Source of the DNA: Thiotrichales bacterium
GTDB taxonomy: Bacteria > Pseudomonadota > Gammaproteobacteria > J044
Assembly: GCA_024762895.1 (NCBI GenBank)
Contig: JANTGN010000006.1
Coordinates: 1 to 28,604 of the forward strand
Direction: 5' to 3'
DNA: 28,604 bases
Position numbers and translations under genes: made by a program. The first letter of the stretch is position 1; each line of letters starts with the position of its first letter. Of the stretch, positions 22,117-28,604 are shown in pieces. Below the pieces are notes generated by a model. It was not told the origin of the DNA. It worked only from the letters and a program-made list of their open reading frames with translations, and did no database searches.

Positions 22117-22569
22117 TCACTCCAGACCAAGGATGAAATCCCATTGTTCCTTGGTGACCGGCATGATCGAAAGCCGATTACCTTTCCGCACCAGGGGCAT
22201 ATCTTCCAGTTCGGGTAATTCCTTGAGTTCCGAGAGTGATATCGTGCGTTTTAATTTGCGTTTGAATTTTACATCGACCATAAACCAACGCGGGTTCTCC
22301 GGGTCACTCTTGGGGTCGTAGTACTTCTCCTCAGGATCAAAGGCAGTATGGTCCGGGTAGCCTTCTTTGACGACCTGCATGATTCCCACGATACCGGGAA
22401 CATCCGTATTGGAATGGTAGAAAAAAACCAGGTCACCCTTTTTCATGTCATCACGCATCATGTTGCGTGCCTGGTAATTGCGCACGCCATCCCAGGGTTC
22501 CACCTTGACCTCTTTGAGGTGGTCGATACCAAATACATCGGGTTCGGATTTCATGAGCCAGTAGTTCAT
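22117..22569 (-). CDS. EVE domain protein
   Basis: A 150-residue single-domain EVE (PUA-like) protein: MNYWLMKSEPDVFGIDHL at the start, WDGVRNYQARNMMRDDMKKGDLVFFYHSN near residues 26-54, VPGIVGIMQVVKEGYPD, and PRWFMVDVKFKRKLKRTISL. EVE domains bind modified bases in DNA or RNA; human THYN1 is a homologue. The bacterial single-domain form has no settled role. It is convergent with ilvA (12 bases between stops). In many gammaproteobacteria it sits next to ygfA and 6S RNA, as here. Confidence 0.93.
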   Translation of the reverse strand: MNYWLMKSEPDVFGIDHLKEVKVEPWDGVRNYQARNMMRDDMKKGDLVFFYHSNTDVPGIVGIMQVVKEGYPDHTAFDPEEKYYDPKSDPENPRWFMVDVKFKRKLKRTISLSELKELPELEDMPLVRKGNRLSIMPVTKEQWDFILGLE

Positions 22570-22652
22570 TAACAGGGGCCTTTAGGGAATCTTGGGGCTG
22601 GTAATAGTATCAGTTACACAGGGGGTTGTTGAAGCGATAAGCACCGATCTGG

Positions 22653-23246
22653 TTATCTGGGGAACATCTGAAAGCGTTCTTCCGTAACCACTCCTCTCAG
22701 GTCTACATCCCAGAAATGGGACTCCAGCGTCGGCAGATGTTGAAAATGGTAGGCCAGACCAATAAACCAGGGTTTAAGAAAGGATTTTCTATAGTTTAAA
22801 AAGGAAAAGGTTCGATCATAAAAACCTCCGCCCATACCTAGTCGGTGTCCGTTTGAATCAAAACCTACCAGTGGTGCCAGGACAAGGTCGAGTTGCACCG
22901 GATGAATCAGCTTTCTCTTGGAGAAGGTCGGTTCGGGTATCCCAAATCGATTAAAGACCATGGGGTCACAGGGCTCGAACTCCGCAAACCAGAGTTTGTT
23001 GTCTCCCAGTGGTGAGAGTATGGGCAGGTAGATCTGTTTCCCTCGACCCCAGGCCACCTCCATAACAGGCAGGGTGTCTACTTCTCCACCCACAGGCATG
23101 TAGCAGGCAATCCGCTTGCTACTGGAAAAAATACTGGTTCGAATGAGATGGTCGGCTATCGAGCGGCTGGCTGCCAGGATCTCATCGCCGGTGAGGTGTT
23201 TGCGCTGAGTGCGCAGGCGACGTCTTTGTTGGTCTCGATCGGTCAT
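22653..23246 (-). CDS. ygfA: 5-formyltetrahydrofolate cyclo-ligase
   Basis: The 197-residue product fits the family: DQQRRRLRTQRKHLTGDEI near the N-terminus (ATP and folate contacts), ACYMPVGGEVDTLPVM near 50-65, and LVLAPLVGFDSNGHRLGMGGGFYDRTFSFL near 120-149, which is the strongest signature. It converts 5-formyl-THF to 5,10-methenyl-THF with ATP. I choose ATG 23246 since the earlier ATG at 23270 falls inside the terminal stem of 6S RNA. It lies directly downstream of ssrS, the arrangement known from E. coli, where ygfA is co-transcribed with 6S RNA. Confidence 0.94.
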   Translation of the reverse strand: MTDRDQQRRRLRTQRKHLTGDEILAASRSIADHLIRTSIFSSSKRIACYMPVGGEVDTLPVMEVAWGRGKQIYLPILSPLGDNKLWFAEFEPCDPMVFNRFGIPEPTFSKRKLIHPVQLDLVLAPLVGFDSNGHRLGMGGGFYDRTFSFLNYRKSFLKPWFIGLAYHFQHLPTLESHFWDVDLRGVVTEERFQMFPR

Positions 23247-23261
23247 GAATGGAGGGAGGAC

Positions 23262-23442
23262 ACACTCCATGATGCCGTGGCTAACGTTTTACCTTGAACC
23301 AAAGGTTCAAGTGGGAGCATCGGTATTGTCATAAGGCTTCCCGCCGTAGCGGTCATGCACACAGTCAAAACTAGCCCGCTCCCGGGGTATTAAAATTAGG
23401 CTCAAGGGTTATACCCGGTAGCTCACAAACACCACAGAGGTG
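23262..23442 (-). ncRNA. ssrS: 6S RNA
   Basis: The minus strand between zapA and ygfA matches gammaproteobacterial 6S RNA in order and spacing: CCCTTGAGCC and TAATACC (as CCCCTGAGCC...ATACC in E. coli), GAAGCCTT in the middle, then ACTTGAACC-TTTGGTTCAAGG and GCCACGGCATC near the 3' end. The closing stem pairs CTCTGTGGTG (5' side, near 23438) with CATCATGGAG (3' side, near 23265), allowing G-U pairs. 6S RNA mimics an open promoter and sequesters sigma-70 RNA polymerase. The end points are estimates (about 181 nt). A -10-like TACTAT lies just upstream, by the zapA stop. Confidence 0.9.
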
Positions 23443-23458
23443 CCCAAAACTAATAGTA

Positions 23459-23779
23459 CTACAATTCCATCTGCTGCCCTTCCTCAAGGGCACGTTCAAT
23501 CTTTTCCTGTAAAGACCGTATTCTCGATGTAATGGAGAGAGACAGGTCCTCACGGGAGTTACGTTGCTGCAACAACTCGTGGGTCAGGTTCAGGGCCGCC
23601 ATCACAGCGATGCGGTCGGAGCCGATGACCTTGCCGCCATCACGGATCTCCTGCATGCGGTTGCTGAGCAGGTTGGCAGAGGCAATCAGGGCGCTATGCT
23701 CTTCATCAGGGCAGGCGACGCGGTAATCCTTATCCAGTATGTGGACATCGACGGCAGTGGTCCTGGAATCTGTGCTCAT
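23459..23779 (-). CDS. zapA: Cell division protein ZapA
   Basis: The 106-residue product has the ZapA layout: an N-terminal beta-rich head (VDVHILDKDYRVACPDEEHSALIASANLLSNRMQEIR) and a C-terminal coiled coil (IRSLQEKIERALEEGQQ). DRIAVMAALNLTHELL near residues 55-70 is a conserved family segment. ZapA tetramers bundle FtsZ filaments at the Z ring. The start ATG overlaps the stop of the zapB-like gene (ATGA), so the two are translationally coupled, and 6S RNA follows 16 bases after the stop. Confidence 0.95.
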   Translation of the reverse strand: MSTDSRTTAVDVHILDKDYRVACPDEEHSALIASANLLSNRMQEIRDGGKVIGSDRIAVMAALNLTHELLQQRNSREDLSLSITSRIRSLQEKIERALEEGQQMEL

Positions 23780-24009
23780 GCCGTCTGCTCCAGGGCTCGC
23801 AGCCGGGTCACGATGGCTTCAACCTTGGCGCGCGCCATATCATTCTTTTTCATCAGGTCGAGACGCTCATCATTGAGGTTGCCCTGACGCTCACGCAGCA
23901 GGCGATTTTCTTCTTTCAGGCGTTCGCAGGTATGGATGAGCTCGCTAATACGGAATTCGAGCTTTTTCAGTTCCTGTTCGGCAATGTCATTGATGCTTTC
24001 TTGTTCCAT
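23776..24009 (-). CDS. ZapB-like coiled-coil protein (TIGR02449 family)
   Basis: The 77-residue product is almost wholly coiled coil: ELKKLEFRISELIHTCERLKEENRLLRERQ with heptad leucines, then ERLDLMKKNDMARAKVEAIVTRLRALEQ. It matches the small TIGR02449 family that lies directly upstream of zapA in many gammaproteobacteria and resembles E. coli ZapB, which connects ZapA to the Z ring. The four-base overlap with zapA supports a division role. The gene is divergent from ygfB across about 110 bases. Confidence 0.88.
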   Translation of the reverse strand: MEQESINDIAEQELKKLEFRISELIHTCERLKEENRLLRERQGNLNDERLDLMKKNDMARAKVEAIVTRLRALEQTA

Positions 24010-24121
24010 AGTTTCAGAGTCTAGGCGTGGATTGCACGATGGTCAACCGGTCTGGTCTGAACAGGCCGAAATCGGTGTGAATGGGTTATGATTGATCTAC
24101 ATACAAAAGTACAGGTTGCGA

Positions 24122-24667
24122 ATGATCAATATTAACACCCTCGAGTTGAGTCTTAAACGAGCGGACTCTCCCCTGATGGCGGCTGAGGTGCATGGTGTCT
24201 TGACGGGTATGTTGTCGGCCACCATGGGGGCCTCATTTGAAGACTTTGTCATCGAGTTGCTGGAGGACGAGCAGGATCCCCGGGATGTATTACTCAAGGA
24301 ATCTGTCCGTGAGTGGAAGGAACTCTATGATGCCGTCAAGGCTGAATTATATGATCCGGAAATGGGTTTCGAGTTGTTATTGCCGGATGAAGAGGCCGCT
24401 TTATCCGAACGTCTGATGGCGCTGGCTGACTGGTGCCAGGGGTTTGTTTATGGCCTCGGCAGGGGTGGGGTCAAACCCGAGTCGCTCAAGGGCGATAGTG
24501 CAGAGCTGCTCAGAGATTTTGTTGAAATCTCACGTATCAGTGAACAGTCTGATGAATCGGAAGAGGATGAGGCTGCTTATATGGAACTGGTCGAGTATGT
24601 GCGGGTAGGCGTACTCCTGATTAATGAAGAGGTGCAGCCCTTCAAGGCGCCCCCGGTATTACAGTAA
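24122..24667 (+). CDS. ygfB: UPF0149 family protein YgfB
   Basis: The 181-residue product from ATG 24122 (MININTLELSLKRADSPLMA) matches YgfB: AEVHGVLTGMLSAT near 24-37, LADWCQGFVYGLG near 102-114, and DEDEAAYMELVEYVRVGVLLINEE near the C-terminus. It is acidic, helical and cytoplasmic. In Pseudomonas YgfB has been linked to repression of the alpA autolysis programme; otherwise its role is little known. It heads the ygfB-pepP-ubiH-ubiI operon, with pepP starting 17 bases later. An in-frame ATG at 24092 adds ten non-conserved residues. Confidence 0.93.
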   Translation: MININTLELSLKRADSPLMAAEVHGVLTGMLSATMGASFEDFVIELLEDEQDPRDVLLKESVREWKELYDAVKAELYDPEMGFELLLPDEEAALSERLMALADWCQGFVYGLGRGGVKPESLKGDSAELLRDFVEISRISEQSDESEEDEAAYMELVEYVRVGVLLINEEVQPFKAPPVLQ

Positions 24668-24684
24668 ACTTTGCTCATCAGATT

Positions 24685-26103
24685 ATGAATATACCAGCCT
24701 CAGAATTTGCCCGCCGCCGCCGCCAGCTGATGCGCATAATGGGCACCGATTCCATCGCCATCATGCCTGCGGCCATGCCGAGTCCCCGTAACCGAGATGT
24801 GGAATATCCGTTCAGGCAGGATAGTGATTTTCTTTATCTGACCGGTTTCTCGGAACCAGAGGCCGTGATGGTCCTGGTGCCTGGCCGCAGGAACTGTCAG
24901 TACATCCTGTTCTGCAGGGAACGCGACCCGGTCATGGAGACCTGGCATGGGCGCAGGGCCGGGCTTGAGGGGGCCATGGAGCTTTATGGTGCGGATGATG
25001 CCTTTCCGATTGGCGATATCGACGACATCCTGCCAGGCTTACTCGAGGACCGGGAACGTGTTTACTACACCATGGGGCGTGACCTGGAGTTTGATAACCA
25101 TCTGATGGGCTGGGTCAACCAGATTCGTTCCCATGCGCGTTCCGGCAGCCATCCTCCCCATGAGTTTATTACCCTGGAATACCTGGTCCATGAGATGCGG
25201 CTATTCAAGTCGCGCGCAGAGATCAAGATGATGCGGGAGGCCGCCAGGGTTGCCATGCAGGCCCACAGACGGGCCATGGAAAAATGCAGGCCCGGAAAAT
25301 ACGAGTATGAGATCGAGGCCGAATATCTGTACGAATTTCGTCGTCATAATATGGAGCCGGCCTATCCCTCAATCGTGGGGGGTGGAGAGAATGCCTGTAT
25401 CCTCCATTACACCGAGAATACGGAGCCATTAAACGATGGCGATTTACTGCTCATCGATGCCGGGGCCGAGAGTCAGGGTTATGCCAGCGACATCACCCGC
25501 ACCTTCCCGGTCAACGGCCGTTATAGTCCGGCACAAAAGGCCATCTATGAGTTGGTATTGAAGGCACAGAAGGCCGCCATCTCCAAGGTCAGGCCCGGCA
25601 ATCACTGGAATGATCCCCATATTGCTGCGGTACGTACCCTGACCCGCGGAATGGTTGAGCTTGGCCTGCTCAAGGGCCGACCGGCTGACCTGGTCAAGAA
25701 GGAAGAGTATCGCAAGTTTTATATGCATCGTACCGGCCACTGGCTGGGACTGGATGTACATGATGTCGGAGACTACAAGATCGATGATCAGTGGCGGCTG
25801 CTGGAGCCGGGCATGGTGCTGACCGTGGAGCCTGGACTCTATATCCCCGCTGGTTCCAGGGGGGTGTCGCGTAAGTGGTGGGATATTGGTGTACGTATAG
25901 AGGACGATGTGCTGGTCACACAAACAGGCTGTGAGGTGCTGACCGCTGACCTGGTGAAGGAAGTGGATGAGATAGAGGCCCTGATGGCGGGACAGGATGC
26001 GTCATTGGTTCGCGCGGTGAAAAAGAAGGCAGCCAGGAAAAAAGTGACCAGGGCAGGGAAGAAGAAAGCAGTGAAGAAGAAGCAGGTCAGGAAACGCGCC
26101 TGA
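24685..26103 (+). CDS. pepP: Xaa-Pro aminopeptidase with Lys-rich tail
   Basis: The 472-residue product has the PepP N-domain (FARRRRQLMRIMG, YPFRQDSDFLYLTGFSEPEAV) and a C-terminal M24 pita-bread domain. The dimetal ligands are seen in LLIDAGAESQGYASDITRTF (two Asp), HRTGHWLGLDVHDVGDY (His), MVLTVEPGLYIP (Glu) and IGVRIEDDVLVT (Glu). It removes N-terminal residues before proline. It is about 30 residues longer than typical PepP (near 440): the end is a very basic tail starting about residue 444, with repeated KKK and RKK. The stop overlaps the ubiH start by one base. Confidence 0.95.
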   Translation: MNIPASEFARRRRQLMRIMGTDSIAIMPAAMPSPRNRDVEYPFRQDSDFLYLTGFSEPEAVMVLVPGRRNCQYILFCRERDPVMETWHGRRAGLEGAMELYGADDAFPIGDIDDILPGLLEDRERVYYTMGRDLEFDNHLMGWVNQIRSHARSGSHPPHEFITLEYLVHEMRLFKSRAEIKMMREAARVAMQAHRRAMEKCRPGKYEYEIEAEYLYEFRRHNMEPAYPSIVGGGENACILHYTENTEPLNDGDLLLIDAGAESQGYASDITRTFPVNGRYSPAQKAIYELVLKAQKAAISKVRPGNHWNDPHIAAVRTLTRGMVELGLLKGRPADLVKKEEYRKFYMHRTGHWLGLDVHDVGDYKIDDQWRLLEPGMVLTVEPGLYIPAGSRGVSRKWWDIGVRIEDDVLVTQTGCEVLTADLVKEVDEIEALMAGQDASLVRAVKKKAARKKVTRAGKKKAVKKKQVRKRA

Positions 26104-27350
26104 TGCAAGCCGATTACGACATTCTGATAGTGGGCGGGGGTATGGTAGGTGGCAGCCTCGCGGTTGCGCTGGGCGAGACCGGATTCAGTGTTGGCCTGGT
26201 TGAGGCCCATCCCTATGGTTCCGGTTCGGAGCCGGCATACGATGATCGTTCCATTGCGCTCGCCTATGGTTCTCGCCGAATCTTTGAAGGGATCGGGCTG
26301 TGGCAGGGCATGGCCGATGAACTGACACCGATCCAGGAGATCCATGTCTCGGACCGAGGGCACCTCGGCGTCACACGACTGGACTGTAAGGAAGAGGGGG
26401 TTGAGGCTCTGGGCTATGTGGTGGAGAGCCGTATCATAGGGCGGGTACTGAATGAGCGATTCAGCCAGGTGGCCAATCTGGAGCTCATCTCCCCGGCAAA
26501 ACTGGAAGATATCTCTATCACCAGGGATGCGGGTACGGTGGAGCTCAACTGTGCAGGTACCCTCAAAACGGTCAGAGCCCGTTTGATCGTAGCCGCCGAT
26601 GGCACGATGTCGGCCATACGTGACAAGCTGGGTATCGAGGTGCAACGTAAGGATTATGGGCAGTCAGCCCTGATTGCCAATGTGAGTACAGAGCGGCCCC
26701 ATGAGTTTGTGGCCTATGAGCGATTTACCGATAGCGGCCCCCTCGCCCTGTTGCCGATGAGTCATGGTCGATGTTCACTGGTCTGGACCCATAACCAGGA
26801 AGAACTGGCCAGGACCGAGGCCATGGATGATGAGGTATTTCTCAATGCCTTGCAGGAGCGTTTTGGTTATCGCCTGGGGCGGTTTACGCGAGTGGGTCAG
26901 CGCGCCAGTTACCCGCTTGGCCTGCTACGGGCCAAAGAAGATATTCGATCACGGGTGGTATTAATCGGAAACGCCTCGCATACTCTGCACCCCGTCGCAG
27001 GACAGGGGTTTAACCTGGGATTAAGAGATGTTGCGGTCCTGGCGGACCTGCTATTTGATGCGGACCAACAGGGCGTTGATCCAGGGAGTCTCGAACTCCT
27101 GGGGCAGTACACTAACTGGCGCAAAGGGGATCTTGATCGAGTCTCTGAATATACCGATATCCTCGTACGCCTGTTTACCAACCCCTGGCCTCCCCTGGCT
27201 CACGCTCGCTCCGGAGGCCTGATGGCCGTGGATGTCATTACCCCTCTGAAGCGCTTACTGGCGAGACAGAATATGGGGCGTACGGGACACATGCCTCGTC
27301 TGGCAAGAGGCCTGCCATTACAGGCCTATCCAAAGCGGAACGTGCAATGA
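26103..27350 (+). CDS. ubiH: 2-octaprenyl-6-methoxyphenol hydroxylase UbiH
   Basis: A 415-residue class A FAD monooxygenase. The N-terminal dinucleotide fold is DILIVGGGMVGGSLAVALGE (residues 5-24), the second FAD/NADPH contact is LIVAADGTMSAIRDKLG near 160, and the third motif is VLIGNASHTLHPVAGQGFNLGLRDV near 285-309. It hydroxylates the ring in aerobic ubiquinone synthesis. I name it UbiH by its position directly after pepP, as in E. coli, and by the Asn in GNASHT; UbiH and UbiI are alike enough that the assignment is by context. It overlaps pepP by one base and the next gene by four. Confidence 0.9.
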   Translation: MQADYDILIVGGGMVGGSLAVALGETGFSVGLVEAHPYGSGSEPAYDDRSIALAYGSRRIFEGIGLWQGMADELTPIQEIHVSDRGHLGVTRLDCKEEGVEALGYVVESRIIGRVLNERFSQVANLELISPAKLEDISITRDAGTVELNCAGTLKTVRARLIVAADGTMSAIRDKLGIEVQRKDYGQSALIANVSTERPHEFVAYERFTDSGPLALLPMSHGRCSLVWTHNQEELARTEAMDDEVFLNALQERFGYRLGRFTRVGQRASYPLGLLRAKEDIRSRVVLIGNASHTLHPVAGQGFNLGLRDVAVLADLLFDADQQGVDPGSLELLGQYTNWRKGDLDRVSEYTDILVRLFTNPWPPLAHARSGGLMAVDVITPLKRLLARQNMGRTGHMPRLARGLPLQAYPKRNVQ

Positions 27351-28570
27351 AGTCTTTCGATGTCATTATCGTGGGGGGAGGTATGGTGGGTGCCACCCTG
27401 GCCTGTGATCTGGCGCGACAACATCGCAGGGTTGCCCTGATCGAGGCGCGGCCACCCCAGGCCTTCAAACCTGATGATCCTTTTGATCTGCGTGTGTCCG
27501 CCATCAGCCGTGCGTCACAACATATCTTTGAGGGCCTGGGTGTCTGGCCTCTGATTCAGGCCAAAAGGGCTCAGGCCTATGACCGAATGACGGTCTGGGA
27601 AAATGATAGCCAGTCTGAAATTCGATTTGATGCAGCCGATATCGGTGAGCCTGATCTCGGGCATATCATTGAAAACAGGGTCATACAGACGGCACTCCTG
27701 GAAAAACTGGAAACACTCGATGAGGTTGAACTGCTTTGTCCGGAAAGGGTTAAGGACATCGAGTATGAGGAAGACCAAGTTCAGCTGGAACTGGAATCTG
27801 GCCGGCAGTTTTCGGCTCGTCTGCTGGTGGCTGCCGATGGAGCTCGTTCCTGGGTACGTGAACAGGCAGGCATCGCCCATTCCGTCATACGAGACTATGA
27901 CCAGAAGGCGGTTGTCTGTGTGGTGCAGACCGAGCAGGGACACGAATACACGGCCTGGCAGCGTTTTCTTTCTACCGGGCCTCTGGCCTTTCTTCCTCTG
28001 CCTGACAGGCATTATTCCTCCATCGTCTGGTCAGCCGATACCGCGGTTGCGGATGAGATCATGGCCCTGGATGATGAGGCCTTTCGTGCCGCCCTCACCC
28101 AGGCATTTCAGTTACGCCTGGGTGAGGTAATCTGGACGAGTGAGCGGGCTGCCTTTCCCCTGAGGGGCACTCAGGCCGGTGCCTATGTCAAACCCAGGCT
28201 GGCCCTGGTGGGAGATGCCGCCCATACCATCCATCCCCTGGCAGGCCAGGGTGTGAATCTGGGCTTACTGGATGCAGCGACTCTGGCAGAGGTATTGAAA
28301 GGTGAACGCGATCCTGGTCGTTTTCTTGCCCTGCGCCGTTATGAACGTATGCGCCGGGGTGATAATACGGCCATGATGTATGGTATGGAGGGCTTCAAGC
28401 GCCTGTTCGGCAGCAGGGTACCCTGGCTGGGGCAGTTGCGTGGTCTGGGGCTGAACATGGTGGACCGCATACCCCTGCTCAAGCGGCAGTTCATGATTCA
28501 GGCGCTTGGGCTGGCCGGGGAACGTCCTCTGATCGCTCAGGGCCTTCGTGGGAACCGGTATGAAAATTAA
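27347..28570 (+). CDS. ubiI: Ubiquinone hydroxylase UbiI (VisC-like)
   Basis: A 407-residue paralogue of the preceding gene. Motifs are DVIIVGGGMVGATLACDLAR near residues 4-23, LLVAADGARSWVREQAGI near 158, and LALVGDAAHTIHPLAGQGVNLGLLDAATL near 285-313. Family members place the C5 hydroxyl on the ubiquinone ring with O2 and NAD(P)H. The start overlaps the ubiH stop (ATGA). The name follows the E. coli order pepP-ubiH-ubiI; UbiF-type activity cannot be ruled out without phylogeny. The last codons overlap a possible next start at 28560. Confidence 0.88.
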   Translation: MKSFDVIIVGGGMVGATLACDLARQHRRVALIEARPPQAFKPDDPFDLRVSAISRASQHIFEGLGVWPLIQAKRAQAYDRMTVWENDSQSEIRFDAADIGEPDLGHIIENRVIQTALLEKLETLDEVELLCPERVKDIEYEEDQVQLELESGRQFSARLLVAADGARSWVREQAGIAHSVIRDYDQKAVVCVVQTEQGHEYTAWQRFLSTGPLAFLPLPDRHYSSIVWSADTAVADEIMALDDEAFRAALTQAFQLRLGEVIWTSERAAFPLRGTQAGAYVKPRLALVGDAAHTIHPLAGQGVNLGLLDAATLAEVLKGERDPGRFLALRRYERMRRGDNTAMMYGMEGFKRLFGSRVPWLGQLRGLGLNMVDRIPLLKRQFMIQALGLAGERPLIAQGLRGNRYEN

Positions 28571-28604
28571 TCCCCAGTGCCTGATGGGCCTGGCCGGGGT
28601 AGGG
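28560..28604 (+). CDS. Partial ORF at right edge
   Basis: ATG 28560 overlaps the last codons of ubiI in another frame and stays open to the window end (MKINPQCLMGLAGVG). A charged start followed by small hydrophobic residues could be the beginning of a signal peptide. With only 15 codons no family can be named; the overlap suggests that it continues the operon. Confidence 0.35.
   Translation, partial: MKINPQCLMGLAGVG

Noticed and set aside
1..28604. CRISPR arrays, tRNA or rRNA genes, insertion sequences
   Set aside because: No spaced repeats, tRNA-like cloverleaf, rRNA-like sequence or transposase gene was seen by eye in either strand; a covariance search was not possible here.

Overview
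The window looks like chromosomal DNA of a gammaproteobacterium of intermediate GC content. The strongest clue is the right-hand block: rpiA, ilvA, EVE protein, ygfA, 6S RNA, zapA, a zapB-like gene, ygfB, pepP, ubiH, ubiI. This is the classic gammaproteobacterial ssrS/zapA/ygfB/pepP/ubiH neighbourhood. The species cannot be read from the sequence. The rubrerythrin/Fe-S/DUF3501 set and the DUF3683 flavoprotein suggest a respiratory organism of a Chromatiales- or Thiotrichales-like lineage, but that is inference.

Region 1 (1-2702) is the decayed head of a chromosomal integron. A broken integrase gene (plus strand, 2046-2702) has an in-frame stop, a frameshift and no catalytic domain. It diverges from an array of minus-strand, AT-richer cassettes: a DUF6624 protein, a P-loop kinase-like protein, a glyoxalase-fold protein and the start of a fourth ORF cut by the window edge. 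Two attC sites are recognisable, and an attI-like crossover lies beside the first cassette.

Region 2 (2699-4883, minus strand) is ordinary chromosome: apaG, a SAM methyltransferase and a DUF2238 membrane protein as a tight operon, preceded by a PCu(A)C copper chaperone. Region 3 (5017-16418, plus strand except the peroxiredoxin) holds a 1280-residue FAD/Fe-S oxidoreductase, an MltF-like lytic transglycosylase, a 64-residue membrane peptide, an inositol-monophosphatase-family enzyme, an exported peroxiredoxin, a DUF998 membrane protein, and a two-gene unit of secreted histidine phosphatase plus PAS-GGDEF-EAL protein.

Region 4 (16468-19547, minus strand) has a Tat-exported, cysteine-rich, Csp-like copper-binding protein. 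Beyond a strong terminator lies the operon rubrerythrin, Fe-S/CCG protein, DUF3501. It is preceded by a near-perfect FNR box and has a long hairpin after the first gene. I read this as an oxygen/peroxide-handling redox module, and it is the best candidate for an under-described system here. Region 5 (19762-28604) is core housekeeping: pentose phosphate, isoleucine synthesis, folate, cell division (ZapA and ZapB-like), 6S RNA, proline aminopeptidase and two ubiquinone hydroxylases in an overlapping operon.
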